DNA of 32,257 nt from an uncultured Lachnospiraceae bacterium. Lineage in GTDB: Bacteria; Bacillota; Clostridia; Lachnospirales; Lachnospiraceae. The notes under the pieces were generated by a model that saw only the letters and a program-made list of their open reading frames with translations, did not search any database and was not told where the DNA came from. Positions within the stretch are counted from its first letter, which is position 1. The number at the start of each line of letters is the position of its first letter. The position numbers were made by a program, and so were the translations under genes. The DNA lies in the NCBI GenBank assembly GCA_910585895.1, contig CAJUHY010000011.1:1-32257 (forward strand), given 5' to 3'. Below are positions 7,930 through 15,788 of this stretch, in pieces.

Positions 7930-9528
7930 ATGACAGAGATGAAAGTAGAAAAGACTGCTTCCCGGGGAATTGCCATTGCTCCGGCATATATATACCGCGA
8001 AGTAGATTTGACGCCGGACACATATTTGGTGGAAGAGAGCAGAATTCAGCAGGAAGAGCTGCAGTTTCAGGAAGTCAAACAGGCGGTGCTGGCGGAGTTG
8101 GAGCAGCTGTCGCAGGAGAACCTCATCTTTGCGGCGCATATGGCAATTGCCGATGATTACACTCTTCAGGAAGGCGTAATAGGGCGTATTAAGTCTGGAA
8201 AAAAGAATCTGCAGCAGGCGATTGCTGAGACTGTGGAGGAAGTATCGGAAATTTTTGGTCAGATGGAAGATGAATATATGAGGGAGCGTAAAGCGGATGT
8301 CCTTGACATTGGCAAACGATTCCTGCTAAAATGTAAAAAAATCGCTATGCAGGGTTTGGCGGGCATCCGTGAGCCGGTGATTGTGGTGGCAAAGGATTTG
8401 TTTCCTTCCGATACAGTCAAGATGAACCCGGAGTTTGTCAAGGGAATTATCACTGAGGAGGGGGGCGTCACCAGCCATGTGTCAATCATGGCGAAGAATT
8501 ACGGAATTCCGGCATTGACCGGGGTGACAGGCATTTTGGAGAAAGTGAAAGAAAGCAATATTATCTGTATGGATGCCGCAGACGGCAGGATTGTCATTGA
8601 GCCTGAGGAGGCGGTTCTTGGGGAGTATCAGAAGCGTCTGCAGGAAGAACTCAAAGAGCAGGAGGAGATTAAGAAGTACCGTTCCATGGCAGCAGTAGCG
8701 CCTGACGGCAAACGTATTTCCCTCTGTATCAATGTGGGGAATACTGAGGAAATCAGACTTGCCCTGGATAAGAATATTGATGGAGTTGGGCTGTTTCGCA
8801 CGGAGTTCCTGTATATGGAGAACACGCACTTTCCCACGGAGGAGGAGCAGTTCGCCGTCTACAAGGAAGCGGCGGAGCTTTGCCCCAGGGAGGTCACAAT
8901 TCGCACGTTAGATATCGGTGGAGATAAGAAACTGCCGTATTACGAATTTGAGGATGAGGAAAATCCTTTTCTGGGCTGGCGTGCCATCCGTATTTCTCTG
9001 GATATGCCGGATTTGTTCCGCACACAACTGCGTGCCATTCTGCGTGCGAGTGCGTTTGGGCATATCCGCATTATGTTTCCGATGATGATTTCGGTGGAAG
9101 AACTGGTACAGGCGAAAGAAATGGTCGAGAAATGTAAGCAGGAGCTGCGAAAGGAGCATGTTGCCTTTGATGAGGGAATTGAGACAGGGATGATGATGGA
9201 GACACCGGCGAGCGTACTGCTGGCTGAGGAATTTGCCAGAGAGGCAGATTTCTTCAGTATAGGGACAAATGACCTGACACAGTACATACTGGCAGTGGAC
9301 CGTGGGAACAAAAAAATTGCTTCACGCTATGATTCTTGCCATCCCGCGGTAGTAAAGGCAATAGCAGCTATCATCTCGGCAGGTCATAAATATAACCGCA
9401 AGGTGGGTATGTGCGGAGAATTGGCAGGCGATGTGAATGCGGTTGCTAAGCTGCTCGAACTGGGATTGGATGAATTCAGCATGTCAGCAGGAAATATAGA
9501 TTATGTGAGAAGAACTATCATTGGTTAA
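7930..9528 (+). CDS. ptsI: PTS Enzyme I (phosphoenolpyruvate-protein phosphotransferase)
   Basis: This 532-aa cytosolic protein takes phosphate from phosphoenolpyruvate and passes it to HPr, the first step of PTS sugar uptake. The phosphorylated histidine is H183 in GGVTSHVSIMAK. The PEP-binding C-terminal domain shows FRTEFLYM, RTLDIGGDKKLPY, GTNDLTQY and the catalytic cysteine C495 in GMCGELAGD. It is slightly shorter than the usual 570 or so residues but complete at both ends. The ribosome binding site AGGAGA lies inside the tiny ORF that precedes it, so translation of the two is likely coupled. No intact ptsH exists in the window; HPr must be encoded elsewhere. Confidence 0.95.
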   Translation: MTEMKVEKTASRGIAIAPAYIYREVDLTPDTYLVEESRIQQEELQFQEVKQAVLAELEQLSQENLIFAAHMAIADDYTLQEGVIGRIKSGKKNLQQAIAETVEEVSEIFGQMEDEYMRERKADVLDIGKRFLLKCKKIAMQGLAGIREPVIVVAKDLFPSDTVKMNPEFVKGIITEEGGVTSHVSIMAKNYGIPALTGVTGILEKVKESNIICMDAADGRIVIEPEEAVLGEYQKRLQEELKEQEEIKKYRSMAAVAPDGKRISLCINVGNTEEIRLALDKNIDGVGLFRTEFLYMENTHFPTEEEQFAVYKEAAELCPREVTIRTLDIGGDKKLPYYEFEDEENPFLGWRAIRISLDMPDLFRTQLRAILRASAFGHIRIMFPMMISVEELVQAKEMVEKCKQELRKEHVAFDEGIETGMMMETPASVLLAEEFAREADFFSIGTNDLTQYILAVDRGNKKIASRYDSCHPAVVKAIAAIISAGHKYNRKVGMCGELAGDVNAVAKLLELGLDEFSMSAGNIDYVRRTIIG

Positions 9529-9545
9529 TGTGATAGATGTAAAAT

Positions 9546-9578
9546 GCCCCGCAGTGCGTCTGGCTGCAGGGGTATTTG
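9546..9578 (+). terminator. Terminator after ptsI
   Basis: GCCCCGCAG and CTGCAGGGG pair around a 9-base loop, followed by TATTTGTAT. It separates ptsI from fbp. Confidence 0.6.
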
Positions 9579-9680
9579 TATACTCTGCTTTGGCTGGTGC
9601 GGAATAGGCTTCTGTTAGGATTTGCGAGGTTTCATATTTTAAGAAAGAGGTTATGTAGATAGCATAGAATGGAGGATGAC

Positions 9681-11546
9681 ATGGAGAGAGTTAAAGAGAA
9701 ATATCTGCAGCTTTTATCAAAGGAGTATCCCACCAGGCAGGCGGCATGTCGGGAAATCATTAACCTGAACGCCATATTGAATCTGCCCAAGGGCACGGAA
9801 CATTTTATGAGCGACCTCCATGGGGAGTATGAGGCATTCTGCCATATCATCAATAATTGTTCCGGCGTCATCAAGGAGAAGGTTGGGCGGATTTTTGACG
9901 AGCAGATGAGCCCGCGGGAGAAAAACGAGCTCTGTACCTTAATTTATTATCCGGCAGAGAAGCTGAATGCTTTAAAGGAGCAGGGGATTCTTGTGGAGGA
10001 TTGGTATCGGGTGACGCTGCAGCATTTGATTACGGTGGCAAAATATGTTTCTTCCAAATATACCCGCTCCAAAGTCCGCAAAGCAATGCCTGAGGAATTT
10101 GCCTATATCATAGATGAGCTTTTGCATATGCAGGTGGATGAGGATAATAACCAGATTGAATACCACAGACAGATTATAGATACGATTATCCACATCCATG
10201 CGGCGGACGAATTTATTATTGCACTGGCAGAATTGATTAAGCGCCTTGCTGTAGACCATCTCCACATCGTGGGGGATATCTATGACCGGGGGGCACATCC
10301 AGAGAAGATTATGGATTTGCTCATGCAGTACCATTCCCTGGACATTCAGTGGGGGAATCATGACGTATTGTGGATGGGGGCAGCGGCGGGCGTTCCTGCC
10401 TGCGTGGCAACGGTAGTCAGGAATAATATACGTTACCACAATATTCAGGCGCTCGAGAGCGGTTATGGAATCAGTCTGCGGACGTTGGTAGTGTTTGCCG
10501 GACGTTGGTATCAGGATGAGGATGTTATGGACGCCGCACAGCAGGCAATATCGGTAATCTTATTTAAACTGGAAGGGCAGATTATTGCCAGACATCCTGA
10601 ATACCAGATGGATGACCGGCGAATGCTGGAGAAAATTGATTATGCGAAAGGTACGGTGATGATTGAGGGCAGGGAATATCCGCTGAACCGCAAGGATTTT
10701 CCCACTGTGGACCGGCAGGACCCTTATCGGCTGACGGAGGAGGAAGAAGAAGTGTTGTCGGATTTGCGGCAATCGTTTTTGAATAGCGGCAGGCTGCATC
10801 AACATGTACGTTTCCTCTGTGAGAAGGGGGGGATGTACCGCCAGTTTAACGGCAATCTCTTGTACCATGGCTGCATTCCTCTTGATGAGGAAGGGAACTT
10901 CGAGGGAATCCAACTGGGTGATAAGGTATGTAAGGGCAAAGAGTATCTGGATTTCGCAGATGCGGCAGTGCGTAAGGTCTGCCTGTCTGCCGCGGGAGAA
11001 GCGGAAGAAGATTTTCTCTTCTATCTGTGGGCAGGACAGAATTCTCCGCTTTCCGGCAGGAAAATAAAAACATTTGAGCGCACGTATCTTGAGGATGGAG
11101 AGATAAAGGTGGAGAAGCGGAATCCATATTATGAATATTATCATAAGGAATATATCTGCAATATGATTTTGCGGGAATTTGGACTTTTTTCCCCAATGTC
11201 CCACATTATCAATGGACATACGCCTGTCAAGGTCAGCAAAGGTGAGGTTCCGGTGCGTGCAAATGGAAAGCTGATTATTATTGACGGCGGGTTCTGCAAA
11301 GCCTACCATAAGGAGACTGGCATTGCGGGATATACCCTGATATACAACTCCCATGGAATGCGGCTGAAAGCGCATGAGCCGTTTGAGAGCATCAAAAAGG
11401 TTTTGGAGGAGAATCAGGATATTGAGTCCAGCACGGATATTTTTGAGACGGAGGAGAAGAGAATCCGGGTGCGGGATACAGATATCGGCAAGTCTATTCA
11501 GGAACAAATAGACGATTTGCAGCTGATTTTGGCTGATAAAAATTGA
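9681..11546 (+). CDS. fbp: Fructose-1,6-bisphosphatase, class III
   Basis: The 621-aa enzyme hydrolyses fructose 1,6-bisphosphate to fructose 6-phosphate in gluconeogenesis. It belongs to the Firmicute class III, a calcineurin-like metallophosphatase fold. The metal-binding motifs are visible: SDLHGEY, VGDIYDRG, GNHD and INGHTPV. The C-terminal signature IIIDGGFCKAYHKETGIAGYTL is also present. Length is close to that of B. subtilis Fbp. ATG at 9681 is preferred over 9669 because GGAGG at 9671-9675 serves it, while nothing precedes 9669. The stop codon overlaps the promoter of the sigma factor operon. Confidence 0.95.
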   Translation: MERVKEKYLQLLSKEYPTRQAACREIINLNAILNLPKGTEHFMSDLHGEYEAFCHIINNCSGVIKEKVGRIFDEQMSPREKNELCTLIYYPAEKLNALKEQGILVEDWYRVTLQHLITVAKYVSSKYTRSKVRKAMPEEFAYIIDELLHMQVDEDNNQIEYHRQIIDTIIHIHAADEFIIALAELIKRLAVDHLHIVGDIYDRGAHPEKIMDLLMQYHSLDIQWGNHDVLWMGAAAGVPACVATVVRNNIRYHNIQALESGYGISLRTLVVFAGRWYQDEDVMDAAQQAISVILFKLEGQIIARHPEYQMDDRRMLEKIDYAKGTVMIEGREYPLNRKDFPTVDRQDPYRLTEEEEEVLSDLRQSFLNSGRLHQHVRFLCEKGGMYRQFNGNLLYHGCIPLDEEGNFEGIQLGDKVCKGKEYLDFADAAVRKVCLSAAGEAEEDFLFYLWAGQNSPLSGRKIKTFERTYLEDGEIKVEKRNPYYEYYHKEYICNMILREFGLFSPMSHIINGHTPVKVSKGEVPVRANGKLIIIDGGFCKAYHKETGIAGYTLIYNSHGMRLKAHEPFESIKKVLEENQDIESSTDIFETEEKRIRVRDTDIGKSIQEQIDDLQLILADKN

Positions 11547-11571
11547 CATCATGGCAGGCAGACAGTATAAT
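11543..11571 (+). promoter_or_regulatory. Perfect-consensus sigma-A promoter for the sigma/anti-sigma operon
   Basis: TTGACA (11543-11548), a spacer of exactly 17 bp and TATAAT (11566-11571). The -35 box overlaps the fbp stop codon. The transcript would have a leader of about 145 bases with an AAGGAGG site at about 11650 opening a 4-codon ORF (MGNG) and a CACTC/GAGTG hairpin just before the sigma start. Confidence 0.8.
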
Positions 11572-11724
11572 TAAAAAATAGAATAATTTTTTTAAATTTT
11601 CCGCAATAAAAAGTACTTCTTTTGCATTGTCTAAGTATCAGATAATTCAAGGAGGTGCTTTTTATGGGAAATGGATAGATGTATTACGGTAGAATTTGCA
11701 CTCATTCTTCAGTGAGAGTGAGGT

Positions 11725-12291
11725 ATGGAAAGGGGTATCCCAATGCAGGAAGACACTCCCAAACGTAAAGTCCATATAGATGCCCGTATATTTGAACGTA
11801 TTATGCAAGGAGAACAGGAAGCGTTTCGAGAACTGTATGATATTACATACAAGCCGCTCTATGCATTCCTCCTTTCCTATACTATGAACAGGGAAGATGC
11901 GCAGGACTTATTGCAGGATACTTATGTCCAGGTTTATAAAAATTGCCATCTGTACCGGGAGCAGGGAAATCCCATGGCATGGATGATGAAGATTGCCAAG
12001 AATCTTTTTCTGATGAAATGCCGGAAAAACAAAGGGACAGAGGTCAATTTTGAGGATTTGGAGGGCGCGCTGGGTTTTGAAGATATGTCTGATGTGGAGA
12101 ATCGGATTATTTTGGAAATGATGTTTGCGCATCTTTCTGCTGAAGACAGAAATCTGATTATCATGCATAATATCGGCGGACTCAAGCACAGGGAAATCGC
12201 AAAGCTGCTGGAGATGCCTCTGGGAACTGTGATGGCGCGGTATCACAGAGGGATTCGGAAATTGCAGAAGGAATTTGGTGAGAAGCTATGA
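11725..12291 (+). CDS. ECF-type RNA polymerase sigma factor
   Basis: The 188-aa protein is a group IV (ECF) sigma factor. Region 2 (about residues 23-95) includes EAFRELYDITYKPLYAFLLSY and the -10 recognition stretch REDAQDLLQDTYVQVYKN. Region 4 (about 130-185) ends with the helix-turn-helix LKHREIAKLLEMPLGTVMARYHRGIRKLQ. A second ATG at 11743 with AAGGGG upstream is an equally possible start, trimming six residues. The stop overlaps the next gene by 4 bp (ATGA), so the sigma factor and its membrane regulator are translated in a coupled way. It has no SigI-specific C-terminal domain, although its partner is RsgI-like. Target promoters are unknown. Confidence 0.9.
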   Translation: MERGIPMQEDTPKRKVHIDARIFERIMQGEQEAFRELYDITYKPLYAFLLSYTMNREDAQDLLQDTYVQVYKNCHLYREQGNPMAWMMKIAKNLFLMKCRKNKGTEVNFEDLEGALGFEDMSDVENRIILEMMFAHLSAEDRNLIIMHNIGGLKHREIAKLLEMPLGTVMARYHRGIRKLQKEFGEKL

Positions 12292-13820
12292 AAAAGAAGG
12301 AATTGAAAAAGAGAATAGAGGAAGGGTTTTCGGAACTGTCACCAGATTTATTTGAAGCAGTGTTGGAAGAGAGCAGGAAACAGGAGGTTGTTTGGTCTGA
12401 GGCAGAAACAGAGAAGCCTTCCGCGAGCGGAAAATTTTATATGGGAAGGTTTCCCAAATATGCAATGTCTCTGTGTGCAAGCCTGGCAATCATCTTTTTA
12501 TGCATTTTTGGCATGTTGGGAGAGAAAGAGAAGTCCGTGTTCATGGTTCTCGATATCAACCCCAGCATTCAGGTTGAGATGGACGAGTCGCATCAGGTAA
12601 AACGGTTAAAGGGATTAAATCAGGATGGAAAAGATGTTGTAAAAGAGTTGAAGTGGGAAAAAGGAACCGTGCAGGAACTGGTGGATGTGCTCATCCAGGA
12701 TGTGGTAGAGAAATCTTATCTCCGTGAAAACGGAGGAATTCTGGTGACGCTTGCTGCGAGGGATAAAGGTATTTGTGAAAATCTGGAACGTACGCTGGGA
12801 GAAGGGATCGACCGCAAACTGACAGAGTTGAAGGTCTCTGGCGTGACGACGGCTTTTCAGGAGGTTCAAAGGAGTTCCAGGGAGAAGGGACGTAAGCGCC
12901 TGGAAACAGAACTGAAAAAGAGCTGTGGATTAGATGATAGCCAAGTGCAGCAGATGTCTGTAAATGAACTGATTCAGTATTGCCAGGATTATACTTCCCT
13001 GGAGTTGAAATTGTCAGATGCATCTGAAAAAGAGCGTGCTTCTGGGCAGAAGAAAGAGGATAAATTGCCCAAACCAGGGAATACATCACAGTCGGAAGGC
13101 TCTGAGAAGAAGCCGGAGGAAAGTACGCAGGGAGAAGGAAATCGGCAAGAGGAATCAGATAAAAATATAAATGATACGAAGGAATCTGGAAAGAAACCAT
13201 CTGGGAAGCCCGGCAGCGAAGAGCCGGCTCCTCAGGAAGATATGAAGAGTGAAGAAGGGAATACAGGGAACCAAAAAGTTGAGAAACCAAACAGTTCGGC
13301 GGGTGCAGCTGACCCTGCACAGGCAGGAGAAGCCGTTCCGTCCGATACGAATGGCGCTTCGGTACAGCAGGAAGGCGGGCAGCCAATAGGCTCAGGAGGC
13401 GCTTCGGTACAGCCGGGTAGCAGCAGCCAATCAGGTTCAGGCGGTATTTTAGACCCACCTCAGGATGCTGGACAGTCTGGAAGTGAGAATGAATCAGAGC
13501 GCCCGGGAGTGGTATCTCCGGGACAGCCGGGCAATTCCGGTCAGCCGGGAATGGTAACGCCAGGACAGTCAGGTCAATCGGAAAGTTCCGGTAAGCCGGA
13601 CAAAGAAATACCTGGTCAGGTGGTTTCTCCCGACCAGCCAAAGGAGGCATCCATACAGCCGGTGAAGGAAGAGCCAGGTCAGACCGGTGACTTCAGTCCA
13701 CCGGAGGAAGAGATACCGAACCAGTCAGAAGGAAAGAATCAACCGATGCAGACAGAGGGATCAGAAGCATTGGAAAGTCAGGAAAGTAATTTTATATTGG
13801 ATAGCCCTCATAATACATAG
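12288..13820 (+). CDS. RsgI-like transmembrane anti-sigma factor with long hydrophilic tail
   Basis: This 510-aa single-pass membrane protein probably holds the upstream sigma factor at the membrane. Residues 1-56 are the cytoplasmic sigma-binding part, 59-77 the transmembrane helix, and 83-245 an RsgI-middle-type extracellular domain starting VFMVLDINPSIQVEMD. In clostridial RsgI proteins an Asn-Pro bond in this conserved stretch self-cleaves during signalling; the equivalent here would be N91-P92. From about residue 250 to the end the chain is a low-complexity Ser/Gly/Gln/Pro/Glu-rich tail with repeated SGQPG-like units and no carbohydrate-binding domain of the kind RsgI proteins often carry. 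The tail probably spans the cell wall. The ligand or signal is not evident. Confidence 0.85.
   Translation: MKKKELKKRIEEGFSELSPDLFEAVLEESRKQEVVWSEAETEKPSASGKFYMGRFPKYAMSLCASLAIIFLCIFGMLGEKEKSVFMVLDINPSIQVEMDESHQVKRLKGLNQDGKDVVKELKWEKGTVQELVDVLIQDVVEKSYLRENGGILVTLAARDKGICENLERTLGEGIDRKLTELKVSGVTTAFQEVQRSSREKGRKRLETELKKSCGLDDSQVQQMSVNELIQYCQDYTSLELKLSDASEKERASGQKKEDKLPKPGNTSQSEGSEKKPEESTQGEGNRQEESDKNINDTKESGKKPSGKPGSEEPAPQEDMKSEEGNTGNQKVEKPNSSAGAADPAQAGEAVPSDTNGASVQQEGGQPIGSGGASVQPGSSSQSGSGGILDPPQDAGQSGSENESERPGVVSPGQPGNSGQPGMVTPGQSGQSESSGKPDKEIPGQVVSPDQPKEASIQPVKEEPGQTGDFSPPEEEIPNQSEGKNQPMQTEGSEALESQESNFILDSPHNT
13250..13800 (+). repeat. Low-complexity repeats encoding the anti-sigma tail
   Basis: The DNA repeats short units around CAGCCGGG, GGACAG and GGCGCTTCGGTACAG (twice, near 13352 and 13398). 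These encode PGQ, SGQPG and GASVQ. Such tracts can change length by slippage, so the tail may vary between strains. Confidence 0.6.
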
Positions 13821-13843
13821 ATGAGGAATAACTCCCTTTTTAA

Positions 13844-13880
13844 GGTCCCCAGACGATGGAAATTGTCTGGGGGTCTTTTT
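13844..13880 (+). terminator. Rho-independent terminator of the sigma/anti-sigma operon
   Basis: GGTCCCCAGAC (13844-13854) pairs with GTCTGGGGGTC (13865-13875) around a 10-base loop, followed by TTTTT. This is a strong terminator. Confidence 0.88.
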
Positions 13881-13884
13881 CTCC

Positions 13885-13913
13885 TTGAAAAATAAGGACA
13901 TAACAGGTATATT
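13885..13913 (+). promoter_or_regulatory. Promoter of the degV gene
   Basis: TTGAAA (13885-13890), 17-bp spacer, TATATT (13908-13913), directly after the preceding terminator and 43 bp before the start codon. Confidence 0.6.
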
Positions 13914-13956
13914 AGTATTGTTAATATCTAAAATAATCAGAGAAAAGAGAGAGATT

Positions 13957-14802
13957 ATGGTTAAAGTTTTGTCTGACAGTACCTGTGACCTGTCACAGGA
14001 GTTAACAGAAAGATATGGCATCGAAATTCTTCCGCTGCATGTGCTGATGGGAGAGGGAGATTACAGAGATGGGGTGGAAGTGACCCCGGATGAAATTTTC
14101 CGCTGGTGCGATGCTAATAAGAGTACACCAAAGACGGCTGCTCCCGCCATAGAGGATGCGGTGGAGAAGATTGGCAAACTGTTGGAAGGCGGCAATGAAG
14201 TGTTATGCTTTTCAATTTCGGAAACGATGTCTTCATCTTTGAATATCATGCGTCTTGCCATTGAAGAATTGGCTGCTGGTGACAGAGCCTTTGCTTTTGA
14301 CTCCAAGAATTTGTCTACCGGAATCGGACTGCTTGTAATTGAAGCTGCCTGTATGGCGAATGAGGGCATGAGTGCGGCAGAGATTTTAGAGAGATTGGAA
14401 GAACTGCGCCCGCTGGTTCGCAGCAGTTTTGTGGTGGACACGCTCACTTACCTGCATCGCGGCGGCAGATGCAGCGGGGTAGCAGCATTGGCAGGCGGGA
14501 TGCTTAAGCTTCATCCTAAGATTGTGGTTACTGACGGTAAGATGGAGGTGGCAAAGAAGTACCGCGGCAGCATTGCCAAGGTGGTGAAAGCGTATGCACA
14601 GGATATGGAAGAAGAATTGAAAACAGCGCGTCCTGCACGTGTATTTATTACGCATTCCGGCTGTGACGCTGCTTTAGTGCAGGAAGTTGCAGATTATCTG
14701 CAAAGCTTGTCTGTATTTGGTGAAATCTTAGAGACCCGGGCAGGCGGCGTTGTTTCCAGCCACTGCGGGCCGGGTACGCTGGGCGTGCTATTTATCGCCT
14801 AG
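13957..14802 (+). CDS. DegV family fatty-acid-binding protein
   Basis: The 281-aa cytosolic protein belongs to the DegV family, whose characterised members (FakB type) bind a fatty acid and present it to the kinase FakA. Diagnostic stretches are VLSDSTCDLS at the N-terminus, TPKTAAP (about residues 60-66), the glycine-rich VVDTLTYLHRGGRCSG and the C-terminal HCGPGTLGVLFIA. The length from ATG 13957 is exactly typical; the reading from 13885 would only add leader sequence. Its ribosome binding site is weak (AGAGAGAG). No FakA-type kinase is nearby, but an operon for fatty-acid synthesis lies 10 kb downstream. Confidence 0.9.
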   Translation: MVKVLSDSTCDLSQELTERYGIEILPLHVLMGEGDYRDGVEVTPDEIFRWCDANKSTPKTAAPAIEDAVEKIGKLLEGGNEVLCFSISETMSSSLNIMRLAIEELAAGDRAFAFDSKNLSTGIGLLVIEAACMANEGMSAAEILERLEELRPLVRSSFVVDTLTYLHRGGRCSGVAALAGGMLKLHPKIVVTDGKMEVAKKYRGSIAKVVKAYAQDMEEELKTARPARVFITHSGCDAALVQEVADYLQSLSVFGEILETRAGGVVSSHCGPGTLGVLFIA

Positions 14803-14854
14803 TACAGCGTGGCAATGCACAAGATTTGGAAACTCCAATATACTATCATATAAA

Positions 14855-14882
14855 GGTTAAGGCATTATAATGTCCTTAATCC
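14855..14882. promoter_or_regulatory. Palindrome over the -10 box of the ferritin-like gene
   Basis: A 28-bp imperfect palindrome, with arms GGTTAAGG and CCTTAATCC around a perfect CATTATAATG centre. The centre contains TATAAT (14866-14871), a likely -10 box 40 bp before the start codon; the -35 is poor. A dyad covering the -10 is a typical repressor site, and the ATTATAAT core resembles Fur/PerR-type half sites. Confidence 0.45.
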
Positions 14883-14910
14883 TATAGAATGACAGATAGG
14901 AGTTTTCGGT

Positions 14911-15459
14911 ATGGAAAATAAGGGAAATACATTAGTAAACGATTGCAATTTTATGGGAATCAAGCCGATAATGATGGATTTGCCGTATCCTCCAATTCAG
15001 GTGAGAGGGAAAAATCTATCCTATGCCAACCTGCTCAGCCTTGACTATTGCGGCGCAGTCTCTGAGATGTCAGCAATTACCCAGTACATCAACAATGAGA
15101 ACCGCCTGTCCTGTGAGAAATGTCCTGTGGCAAAGACTCTGCTGGGGATTGCCATGGCGGAGATGATGCATCTGCAGAAGTTAGGAGAATTGATTGTTTT
15201 ATTGGGAGGAAACATTAATTTTGTGGCCAAATACCGTAACGGCGGGGCGAAGATGTGGACGCCGGAATACCTGCAGATTCCTGAAAATCTTAAAAACATG
15301 CTGCTGGCAGATATAGAATCTGAAAAAGCAGCGATTGCCCAATATGAGGCGCATATTAAGATGATAAAAGACGACTGTGTAAATGCAGTGCTGGCAAGGA
15401 TTATCCGTGATGAAGAATACCATATCATGCTGCTGCGCACTATGCTGCAGACAATGTAA
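14911..15459 (+). CDS. Ferritin-like diiron protein
   Basis: This 182-aa soluble protein looks like a four-helix ferritin-like/rubrerythrin-type protein. Metal-ligand patterns expected for a carboxylate-bridged diiron site are present: Glu in VSEMSAITQY (about residue 52), E-x-x-H in AEMMHLQ (about 88-91), Glu in ESEKAAIAQYEAH (about 140), and E-x-x-H in DEEYHIMLL (about 170). A CEKCP pair lies at about residues 67-71, which is unusual for plain ferritins. Related proteins include manganese-catalase-like coat proteins and rubrerythrins without rubredoxin; the substrate is not clear. It is a single-gene unit with a terminator at 15473-15515. Confidence 0.78.
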   Translation: MENKGNTLVNDCNFMGIKPIMMDLPYPPIQVRGKNLSYANLLSLDYCGAVSEMSAITQYINNENRLSCEKCPVAKTLLGIAMAEMMHLQKLGELIVLLGGNINFVAKYRNGGAKMWTPEYLQIPENLKNMLLADIESEKAAIAQYEAHIKMIKDDCVNAVLARIIRDEEYHIMLLRTMLQTM

Positions 15460-15472
15460 ATAATATCAGAAA

Positions 15473-15515
15473 AATCGGTACCACGGACAATTAATGTTCG
15501 TAGTACCGATTTTTT
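15473..15515. terminator. Bidirectional terminator between convergent genes
   Basis: AATCGGTAC and GTACCGATT pair as the outer stem, with A-run before and T-run after, so it can work on both strands. It separates the ferritin-like gene from the convergent 78-aa gene. Confidence 0.8.
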
Positions 15516-15525
15516 CTAAAGAAAA

Positions 15526-15545
15526 GAACTTTCCTATAGGGAAAT
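15526..15545. repeat. CTTTCCTATAGGGAAA palindromic motif
   Basis: A short near-perfect palindrome that repeats the motif seen as an inverted pair at 6616-6667. It is probably a small dispersed repeat lying in an intergenic space. Confidence 0.35.
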
Positions 15546-15551
15546 CTCATA

Positions 15552-15788
15552 TTAGAATCCAGCCATTATCATTGCCATCATCTGGTCTCTGCGCACAGCA
15601 TCTTCGGAGCCTTTCAGATTTGATGATATGCTTTCCAGTTCCATCTTGCTGGCAGCGGCGCGTGAAAGCTTTTCCTTGAACTCCTCTTGTTCGCGTTCCG
15701 CTTTGGCCGCTCTTCGTTCTGCACCCGCCTGAATCTGCAGCCTGAGGGCGTTTTCCATGGAATCCAGCACTTGTGTGATATTCGTCAT
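15552..15788 (-). CDS. Small charged coiled-coil protein, unknown function
   Basis: The 78-aa product is not a recognised family. It is nearly all predicted helix: residues 8-60 are rich in Ala, Glu, Lys and Arg (AGAERRAAKAEREQEEFKEKL), the pattern of a short coiled coil, and it ends in a methionine-rich MMAMIMAGF. A real gene is supported by the strong GAGGAGGG ribosome binding site 7 bases before the ATG and by the shared bidirectional terminator downstream. There is no signal peptide or membrane helix. It is divergent from the LytTR operon, with 376 bp between their starts. Confidence 0.65.
   Translation of the reverse strand: MTNITQVLDSMENALRLQIQAGAERRAAKAEREQEEFKEKLSRAAASKMELESISSNLKGSEDAVRRDQMMAMIMAGF

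Noticed and set aside
10560..11552. 330-aa minus-strand open frame
   Set aside because: It lies wholly antisense to the fbp gene, has no ribosome binding site and no family resemblance.
12691..13650. 319-aa minus-strand open frame
   Set aside because: It is the antisense shadow of the anti-sigma factor gene; its Pro/Leu/Ser-rich composition comes from the repeats of the tail.
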